DNA of 5,187 bases, from contig JAIYAI010000208.1 in NCBI GenBank assembly GCA_027489135.1, positions 1 to 5,187 on the forward strand, given 5' to 3'. The notes under the pieces were generated by a model. That model worked only from the letters and a program-made list of their open reading frames with translations, was not told the origin of the DNA and ran no database searches. The stretch is from Acetobacteraceae bacterium (GTDB lineage: Bacteria > Pseudomonadota > Alphaproteobacteria > Acetobacterales > Acetobacteraceae). How positions within the stretch are numbered: the stretch's first letter is position 1; each line of letters opens with the position of its first letter. A program made the position numbers and the translations under genes. Positions 1-5,187 of this stretch are shown here, piece by piece.

Positions 1-137
1 ACTGCATCCGCAAGGTCGAGGTTCTGGAGTATCCGGAACTCGGCATGGAGGCGGTGTGGCGGATCGAGGTGGAGGACTTCCCGGCCTTCATCGTCGTCGA
101 TGACAAGGGGAATGATTTCTACGAGGGGCTTGAGTGA
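1..137 (+). CDS. Class I fumarate hydratase, C-terminal end (partial, 5' end outside window)
   Basis: Only the last 44 codons are present; the first complete codon begins at base 3 and the TGA stop is 135-137. The segment reads through LGMEAVWRIEVEDFPAF and IVVDDKGNDFYEGLE. This is the characteristic tail of the C-terminal (beta-type) domain of single-chain class I fumarases such as FumA/FumB, which interconvert fumarate and L-malate in the cytosol using an oxygen-sensitive [4Fe-4S] cluster. The cluster cysteines and the N-terminal domain lie upstream and cannot be seen. The related L(+)-tartrate dehydratase beta subunit is the main alternative, but the EVEDFPAF...DDKGNDF wording fits class I fumarase better. 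The stop overlaps the next start (TGATG), so it is probably the first visible gene of an operon with the Rid and VOC genes. Confidence 0.8.
   Translation, partial: CIRKVEVLEYPELGMEAVWRIEVEDFPAFIVVDDKGNDFYEGLE
123..128 (+). promoter_or_regulatory. Shine-Dalgarno of the Rid-family gene
   Basis: GAGGGG ends 8 nt before the ATG at 137. It lies inside the last codons of the fumarase. It favours ATG 137 over the in-frame GTG at 134, because ATG gives a standard TGATG coupling overlap. Confidence 0.6.
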
Positions 138-529
138 TGACCCGCATCCACATCTCCTCCGGCTCCCGCTTCGAGGACGAGATCGGCTATTCCCGCGCCG
201 TCGTGGACGGCGATTACGTCTGGGTCTCCGGCACCACCGGCTACGACTACAAGACCATGACCATCGCCGACGACGTCGTCGCCCAGGCGAAGCAGTGCTT
301 CGAGAACATCGCCGCCGCGCTCGCCCAGGCCGGCGTATCGCTCGACGACGTGGTGCGCGTGCTGTTCATCGTGCCGGACCGCAAGGACTGGGAGCCGGTC
401 TGGCCGGTGGTGAAGCACTATCTCGGCAAGGCGCGGCCGACCTCCACCCTCATCCATGCCGGGCTGCAGACCGATGCCATGCGCATCGAGATCGAGGTGA
501 CGGCCAAGCTGCCCAAGGGGTCCGCCTGA
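137..529 (+). CDS. Rid family (YjgF/YER057c/UK114) protein, non-RidA subgroup
   Basis: This 130-residue protein has the normal length and layout of a Rid subunit, a fold that forms cytosolic trimers with inter-subunit ligand clefts. Visible landmarks are GYSRAVVDGDYVWVSGTTG (about 17-35), a central helix AQAKQCFENIAAALAQAG (49-66), DVVRVLFIVPD (71-81) and the closing strand RIEIEVTA (116-123). True RidA enzymes hydrolyse 2-aminoacrylate and related imines/enamines using an arginine (Arg105 in E. coli). Aligning the PROSITE-type signature back from L110 and I117-E118-I119 puts Thr102 at that position; the nearest arginine is Arg100, two residues earlier. The protein therefore probably belongs to an Arg-lacking Rid subgroup of unknown activity. 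ATG 137 overlaps the fumarase stop, and its own TGA (527-529) overlaps the VOC start, which implies translational coupling. Confidence 0.92.
   Translation: MTRIHISSGSRFEDEIGYSRAVVDGDYVWVSGTTGYDYKTMTIADDVVAQAKQCFENIAAALAQAGVSLDDVVRVLFIVPDRKDWEPVWPVVKHYLGKARPTSTLIHAGLQTDAMRIEIEVTAKLPKGSA
515..520 (+). promoter_or_regulatory. Shine-Dalgarno of the VOC gene
   Basis: AAGGGG ends 8 nt before ATG 529, the same spacing as at the preceding gene. It fixes the VOC start at 529, although the same frame is open much further upstream, where it only shadows the Rid gene. Confidence 0.6.
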
Positions 530-927
530 TGCGCTTCGCGGTTGATCGTCTCGACCACCTCGTCATCAACTGCGCCGACCTCGAGGTCATGGCCTCCTGG
601 TACCAGCGCGTGCTCGGCATGGAGCGGGAGGATTTCGGCAAGCCCGCCCGCACCGCGCTGAAATTCGGCGGGCAGAAGATCAACCTCCGCCCCGTCGACG
701 CGACGCAGGAGGAGTGGATCGCCGCGCGCACCTGCGCCCCCGGCACCCAGGACCTCTGCTTCATCGTCGCCGTCAGCGTCGACCAGATCGTCGGGCAGTT
801 CCATGCTTGCGGCGTGACGATCGAGCAGGGGCCCGTGACCCGCCAGGGCGCGCTCGGGGCGATGGGGTCGGTCTATTGCCGCGATCCGGAGGGCAACCTG
901 ATCGAGGTTTCGTCCTACTCCCCCTGA
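529..927 (+). CDS. VOC-superfamily (glyoxalase/bleomycin-resistance fold) protein, GLOD5-like
   Basis: The 132-residue protein is one complete VOC domain made of two beta-alpha-beta-beta-beta halves. The first half starts RLDHLVINCADLEVMASWY (about 7-25) with YQRVLGMERE; the second has DLCFIVAVSVDQIV (75-88) and ends DPEGNLIEVSSY (119-130). The order of motifs, especially EQGPVTRQGALG (99-110) and YCRDPEGNLIEV, resembles vertebrate GLOD5 and Salmonella STM3117-type proteins. His10 and Glu126 sit where VOC metal ligands usually lie. The other two ligand positions appear to be occupied by Arg54 and Asp75, so a classical glyoxalase I metal site is not evident and the substrate is unknown. It is translationally coupled to the Rid gene. 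Its 3' end runs 13 bp into the convergent phosphoesterase gene. Confidence 0.9.
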   Translation: MRFAVDRLDHLVINCADLEVMASWYQRVLGMEREDFGKPARTALKFGGQKINLRPVDATQEEWIAARTCAPGTQDLCFIVAVSVDQIVGQFHACGVTIEQGPVTRQGALGAMGSVYCRDPEGNLIEVSSYSP

Positions 928-2615
928 ACCTGGACGCGCGCGCGCCCGACCAACGCCAGCCCGCCATCGACGGGCGCGAATTCCTGCACCCAGAAATACC
1001 CCTCCCCCATCACCGGGGAGGGTGCCGACAGGATCCGCACCCCAGCCGCCGTGCCGGACCAGTCCGTGTGCCGGTGCCCGTGCAGCACCACCAAGCGCGC
1101 CGCCTGCCGCTTCAGCCGCGACACCACCCAGTGCCCGTTGGTCAGCGCCGTGGCGATGCGGTCCGCCAGCTTCACCCCGCGCCGCGGATACTCCACCAGG
1201 TGGTGATGCAGGCAGACCAGCCAGCGCGCCTGGGGGTAGGCCGCCATCGCCCGCTCCGCATCCCGCATCTCCGCCGCCGGCAGGATGCCGAGCGCGTTGG
1301 TGAAGGAGAAATGCGTCTGCGCGTTGGAATCCAGCAGCAGGACGCCGAGCCCCTCCGGCGCCTCCGGCGGCACCACCATCGGGAAGGCGCCGGCCCAGAC
1401 CTCCCTCGGATGCGGCGCCTGGCGTGACGGACGGCGGCCATCGTCCAGGAAGGCCGCCATCGCCGCGCCGCGCCCCTCCGCCGCCAGCCAGTCCGACAGC
1501 GTCGGGCCGATCCGCCCGTCCCGCATCACCCGCACGCGGCCGCCCTGCAGCGCCTCGATCGCCGCGAGGCAGCGCAGGCGCCGGATCCAGGGCCCCGCCG
1601 CGGTCGGCAGTTCCAGGCGCGCCGGGCTGGCGCGGTCGACGATGTTCACGTCGTGGTTGCCGGGCAGGATCAGCGTGCGGGAACGCAGCGACGGGTGGCG
1701 CAGCATCGCCTCCTCGAAGGCGATCCACTCCGCGTTGCGCCCGGCATCGGTGATGTCGCCGGTGATCAGCACCAGGTCGGGCAGGTCGCGCTCCAGCGCC
1801 GCCAGCGCCGCGTCGAAGCGGCCGTTGCCGCGGGGCCCGTCGCGGCCGCATTCCAGGCGGAAGCCATGCGCCTCGCCCACCAGGTGGATGTCCGAGAGGT
1901 GCGCGACGCGCCAGCGGGCAGGCACGCCGGCCGCCGGCATGTCCATGTCGCGTGGCGTGCCGGCGATGGCCTCCCCCAGCGACCAGGCCGGCGCCGCGAT
2001 GGCGAGATAGGCCGCCACCGCCCAGATGCCGTTGCCGAGGGCGTCGGTGGCGAAGCGCGGCAGGTCCGTGATGTCGCGCATCAGCCCGAAGACCCGGGGC
2101 CAGGGCCCGACCGCCAGCACCACCATCACCGCAAGGCCCGCGATCACAAGCCCCGCCAGCAGCCCGGCCCGGCGGCGCACGCCGGCCAGGCGTTCCGCAT
2201 CCGGCGCCACGCCCAGGCGCGATTCCAGCACCTGCCGCACGGCTTCCCGCGTCGCCATGAACAGGGGCTGCACCAGCGCCGCGTTCAGCGCCCAGAAGTC
2301 GCGCTCCACCCAGCGGAACAGCCGCGGGCCGAAGCGCCAGATCAGCAGCGCGTCCACCGCCAGGAAGGCGAGCAGGGAGAGCCAGGTCGCCTCCGACGAG
2401 AGGCGCTGCCAGACATGCTGCAGGAACCACAGTGCCGCCACCGGCGCCGCACCCAGCACGATGCCGGGAATGACCAGCGCCTGCACCATCGCCAGCGCGA
2501 GCTTCGGCAGGCTGGTGTCCAGCAGCATGGTCCCGGCATGGGACAGCAGGCTGTGCCGCGCGGTGGAGGAGGCGTCGTCCTCGATGTCGCCCCGGCGCGG
2601 ATCGGCAAAGCTCAT
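915..2615 (-). CDS. Membrane-anchored calcineurin-like metallophosphoesterase
   Basis: The 566-residue protein has an N-terminal membrane region and a C-terminal phosphoesterase domain. Hydrophobic segments lie at about 44-66, 77-94, 150-170 and 196-212. Arginines before segment 3 (RRR, 147-149) and after segment 2 (RFGPRLFRWVER) predict both termini and the catalytic domain in the cytoplasm. All metallophosphoesterase motifs are present in order: SDIH (241-244), GDITD (286-290), GNHD (319-322), LHHHL (469-473) and HGHRH (512-516). This ligand set binds two metal ions. The set resembles class III cyclic-nucleotide phosphodiesterases (CpdA type), but the substrate cannot be assigned. The soluble CpdA-like enzymes are near half this length, and the extra length is the membrane region plus an insert at about 330-410. 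The start is uncertain: ATG 2615 is used, ATG 2630 (five residues longer) is equally possible, and neither has a clear Shine-Dalgarno. The TAG stop lies inside the convergent VOC gene. Confidence 0.88.
   Translation of the reverse strand: MSFADPRRGDIEDDASSTARHSLLSHAGTMLLDTSLPKLALAMVQALVIPGIVLGAAPVAALWFLQHVWQRLSSEATWLSLLAFLAVDALLIWRFGPRLFRWVERDFWALNAALVQPLFMATREAVRQVLESRLGVAPDAERLAGVRRRAGLLAGLVIAGLAVMVVLAVGPWPRVFGLMRDITDLPRFATDALGNGIWAVAAYLAIAAPAWSLGEAIAGTPRDMDMPAAGVPARWRVAHLSDIHLVGEAHGFRLECGRDGPRGNGRFDAALAALERDLPDLVLITGDITDAGRNAEWIAFEEAMLRHPSLRSRTLILPGNHDVNIVDRASPARLELPTAAGPWIRRLRCLAAIEALQGGRVRVMRDGRIGPTLSDWLAAEGRGAAMAAFLDDGRRPSRQAPHPREVWAGAFPMVVPPEAPEGLGVLLLDSNAQTHFSFTNALGILPAAEMRDAERAMAAYPQARWLVCLHHHLVEYPRRGVKLADRIATALTNGHWVVSRLKRQAARLVVLHGHRHTDWSGTAAGVRILSAPSPVMGEGYFWVQEFAPVDGGLALVGRARVQVQGE
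941..978. terminator. Inverted repeat just past the VOC stop, possible bidirectional 3'-end hairpin
   Basis: CGCGCCCG (941-948) and CGGGCGCG (971-978) are perfect 8-bp inverted arms around a 22-nt loop. The repeat begins 14 bp after the VOC stop and lies within the C-terminal codons of the phosphoesterase. No T-tract follows on either strand, so it is not a canonical intrinsic terminator. In DNA this GC-rich it could be chance. Confidence 0.2.
1000..1022. repeat. Strong GC hairpin near the convergent gene ends
   Basis: CCCTCCCC (1000-1007) and GGGGAGGG (1015-1022) form a perfect 8-bp stem with a 7-nt loop, 73 bp beyond the VOC stop. It codes for part of the phosphoesterase C-terminus (around PSPVMGEGY, 532-540). 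Reading on the minus strand, the arm is followed by a short T-rich run (GTATTTC). It may stop or stabilise the VOC-side transcript. It also resembles the short CCCCTCCCC/GGGGAGGGG palindromes scattered in some GC-rich genomes. Confidence 0.35.
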
Positions 2616-2685
2616 GCCTGGGGGTCGCATGATGTGATCGCGGCGGCAAGCCCGGCATGGCCCCTGGCGTGATAGGCTGGCGGCC
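2616..2685. promoter_or_regulatory. Divergent intergenic region between phosphoesterase and fumC
   Basis: These 70 bp must hold the 5' signals of both divergent genes. On the plus strand TAGGCT (2673-2678) fits the TANNNT form of a sigma-70 -10 element. It ends 7 nt before the fumC ATG, which would put transcription at or next to the start codon (leaderless or nearly so). No TTG-type -35 is visible 16-18 bp upstream. CTGGCG occurs twice (2664-2669 and 2677-2682), 13 bp apart, flanking this element. No convincing promoter is visible for the minus-strand gene. Confidence 0.3.
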
Positions 2686-4097
<1,412 letters not shown>

Positions 4098-4101
<4 letters not shown>

Positions 4102-4319
4102 GGCACCTGCAGAAGCGCAGCGTCTCGCTCGCCGGCCACCGCACCTCCATCGCGCTGGAGCCCGAATTCTGGGCGGCGCTGGAGCGCGTGGCGCAGGCGC
4201 GGGACCTCAGCCTGGCGGCGCTGATCGCGGAGGTGGACGCGGCGCGCACCGATGCCGTGGTGCCGCTGGCCAGCGCGCTGCGCGTCTTCGCGCTGCAGCA
4301 GGCCGCCGAATTCCGTTGA
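4098..4319 (+). CDS. Ribbon-helix-helix domain protein (RHH_4 type)
   Basis: The 73-residue protein has the RHH_4 pattern: KRSVSLAGHRTSIALEPEFW (6-25) supplies the beta strand and first turn. Helices follow at about 24-35 (FWAALERVAQAR) and 38-49 (SLAALIAEVDAA), then LASALRVFALQQA (57-69). Such proteins are expected to dimerise and may bind DNA through the paired strand, although few of this alphaproteobacterial group have been studied and no target is visible here. The ATGA overlap with fumC (4098-4101) makes co-translation very likely. From memory, many alphaproteobacteria place this gene near fumC, often with a small DUF4169 gene between; that gene is absent here. The assignment to family is firm and the regulatory role is inferred. 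Confidence 0.88.
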
Positions 4320-4345
4320 AGGAGAGCGCGCGGAGTCCGTAGCCT
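4316..4345 (+). promoter_or_regulatory. Candidate sigma-70-like promoter for the Bug receptor gene
   Basis: TTGAAG (4316-4321) and TAGCCT (4340-4345) are separated by 18 bp, close to the TTGACA and TANNNT forms. The predicted start near 4352 gives a leader of about 25 nt. The -35 element overlaps the stop codon of the RHH gene. Support is by pattern only. Confidence 0.3.
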
Positions 4346-4370
4346 TCCGGCCAAGCAAGAGCTTGGGAGG
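4343..4370 (+). promoter_or_regulatory. Hairpin including the Shine-Dalgarno of the Bug receptor gene
   Basis: CCAAGC (4351-4356) and GCTTGG (4361-4366) are perfect inverted arms with an AAGA tetraloop. The stem can extend by pairing CCTT (4343-4346) with GAGG (4367-4370), with one T-G wobble, around a CCGG bulge. The right side contains the GGGAGGA Shine-Dalgarno (4365-4371), which sits 5 nt before ATG 4377, so the fold could limit ribosome access. There is no T-tract, so it is not an intrinsic terminator. Confidence 0.35.
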
Positions 4371-4376
4371 ACAACG

Positions 4377-5187
4377 ATGCCGCGCATCCTGCTGGCTGCC
4401 CTGCTGTGCCTGGCCTTCGGGCGGACAGCCCACGCACAGGTGCAGATCCTCATCCCCTGGCCCGCCGGCGGCGGCACCGACATCATCGGCCGCATCATCC
4501 AGCCCGTGATGGCGGAGGTGCTGGGCACGCAGGTGATCATCCGCAACCTCGGCGGCGCCAACGGCACGATCGGCACGGCGGAGGTGGTGCGTGCCCGGCC
4601 CGATGGGCAGACGCTGCTGCTGACCTCCCCGAACCCGATCGCCCTGATGCCGAGCTACCGGCCCGCCACGCCCTACCGCGCGGACCAGCTTGCGCCGGTC
4701 TGCATGGTGGCGAACGCGCCCTCCGTCGCGATGTCGCCGCCGGGCAGCGGCATCCGCAGCATGTCGGATCTGGTGGCGCGGGCGCGGGCGCAGCCGGGCG
4801 GCGTGCCGGTGGTCTCCTCGCCGGGCGGCATGGGGCATCTCGCGCTCTCGGCGGTCGAGCGGCAGGCCGGGGTGACCTTCAACCACATCCCCTTCCGCGG
4901 CTCCGGCGACGCCGTGATGGCGATGGCGCAGGGCACGGTGGTGCTGATGATCGCCGAGGCGAACCTGGTGAAGCAGTACGGGCTGACCCCGGTGGGCGTG
5001 CTGGCCGAGCAGCGGGCGCGCGACCTGCCCGATGCGGCGACGCTGCGCGAGCAGGGCTTCGACCTGAACTTCGGCCTCTGGACCGGCATCTTCGCGCCGG
5101 CGGGCACGCCGGACGCCGCGCTGGCGCGGATCGAGGCGGCGTGCCAGCGCATGCTGGAAGCGCCCGCGGTGATCGAGCCGATGACCC
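4377..5187 (+). CDS. Bug-family (TctC-like) tripartite tricarboxylate transporter substrate-binding protein, partial
   Basis: 270 codons are present and the 3' end is cut by the window; the family is usually about 320 residues, so roughly 50 are missing. Residues 1-20 look like a Sec signal peptide (MPRI, a Leu/Ala core, then AHA just before Gln21), so the mature protein should be periplasmic. The hallmark first-lobe motifs follow: PWPAGGGTDIIGR (28-39), then GTQVIIRNLGGANGTIG (50-66) and ARPDGQTLLLTSPN (73-86). Later come VSSPGGMGHLA (146-156), HIPFRGSGDAVMAMAQG (170-186) and LWTGIFAPAGTP (234-245). These proteins deliver carboxylates to a TctA/TctB-type importer in some cases, but many are orphan receptors and no TctA/TctB gene is visible here. 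The start is supported by GGGAGGA 5 nt upstream. Lipidation is unlikely because Cys11 is preceded by Leu, not by a lipobox small residue. The ligand is unknown. Confidence 0.92.
   Translation, partial: MPRILLAALLCLAFGRTAHAQVQILIPWPAGGGTDIIGRIIQPVMAEVLGTQVIIRNLGGANGTIGTAEVVRARPDGQTLLLTSPNPIALMPSYRPATPYRADQLAPVCMVANAPSVAMSPPGSGIRSMSDLVARARAQPGGVPVVSSPGGMGHLALSAVERQAGVTFNHIPFRGSGDAVMAMAQGTVVLMIAEANLVKQYGLTPVGVLAEQRARDLPDAATLREQGFDLNFGLWTGIFAPAGTPDAALARIEAACQRMLEAPAVIEPMT

Noticed and set aside
134..136. GTG at 134 as the Rid start
   Set aside because: It would add one residue only. ATG 137 gives the same TGATG arrangement as the next junction and an 8-nt Shine-Dalgarno spacing.
100..528. Extension of the VOC frame upstream over the Rid gene
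   Set aside because: This part is arginine-rich out-of-frame reading of the Rid gene. The VOC domain and a good Shine-Dalgarno begin at 529.
2633..2648. TGTGA half-site resembling a CRP/FNR-type operator in the divergent region
   Set aside because: The opposite half at the required spacing (CGGCA at 2644-2648) matches TCACA poorly, so it is not a supportable site.
1285..2672. Several long plus-strand frames opposite the phosphoesterase
   Set aside because: They are antisense shadows with low-complexity Arg/Pro/His-rich translations, while the minus strand carries all five catalytic motifs in one frame.
4407..4409. Cys11 of the Bug receptor as a lipoprotein cysteine
   Set aside because: The preceding residues are Ala-Leu-Leu, without the small residue required before the cysteine. 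The AHA site ending at residue 20 fits signal peptidase I.
4673..5152. Minus-strand 159-codon frame opposite the Bug receptor
   Set aside because: The plus strand has a clear signal peptide and Bug motifs through the same region, and the antisense product has no recognisable pattern.

Overview
The window is high-GC DNA coding almost end to end, and looks like an alphaproteobacterium. Acetobacteraceae (Roseomonas-like) is my best guess. The clues are the GC-rich codon use, an RHH_4-type ribbon-helix-helix gene directly behind fumC, and a Bug-type tripartite tricarboxylate transporter receptor. This placement rests on family knowledge; no search was run.

Layout. (1) 1-927, plus strand: a compact three-gene run. 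It holds the last 44 residues of a class I (Fe-S type) fumarate hydratase, a Rid-family protein and a VOC (glyoxalase-fold, GLOD5-like) protein. Both junctions are TGATG stop/start overlaps, each preceded by a purine-rich Shine-Dalgarno with an 8-nt spacer. (2) 915-2615, minus strand: a membrane-anchored calcineurin-like metallophosphoesterase with four predicted membrane segments and an intact metal site. It converges on the VOC gene with a 13-bp overlap. (3) 2616-2685: a 70-bp divergent intergenic region. (4) 2686-4319, plus strand: class II fumarate hydratase (fumC), overlapping by ATGA a 73-residue RHH_4 protein. (5) 4320-4376: a short spacer with a candidate promoter and a hairpin that takes in the Shine-Dalgarno of the next gene. 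(6) 4377-5187, plus strand: a Bug-family periplasmic solute-binding protein, cut by the window end. No stretch over 300 bases lacks a gene.

How the genes fit together. The two unrelated fumarase classes (oxygen-sensitive Fe-S class I and iron-independent class II) lie about 2.5 kb apart, separated by one gene on the opposite strand. The Bug receptor suggests uptake of a carboxylate nearby, so the loose theme is C4/tricarboxylate metabolism. Rid and VOC proteins are often linked to handling of reactive metabolites, but neither substrate can be read from the sequence.

I see no mobile element, CRISPR array, tRNA or rRNA, and no clear new system. The points most worth following up are the fumarase pair, the Rid protein lacking the catalytic arginine, the Gly-to-Ser change in the FumC signature loop, the membrane-tethered phosphoesterase, and the hairpins at 1000-1022 and 4343-4370.
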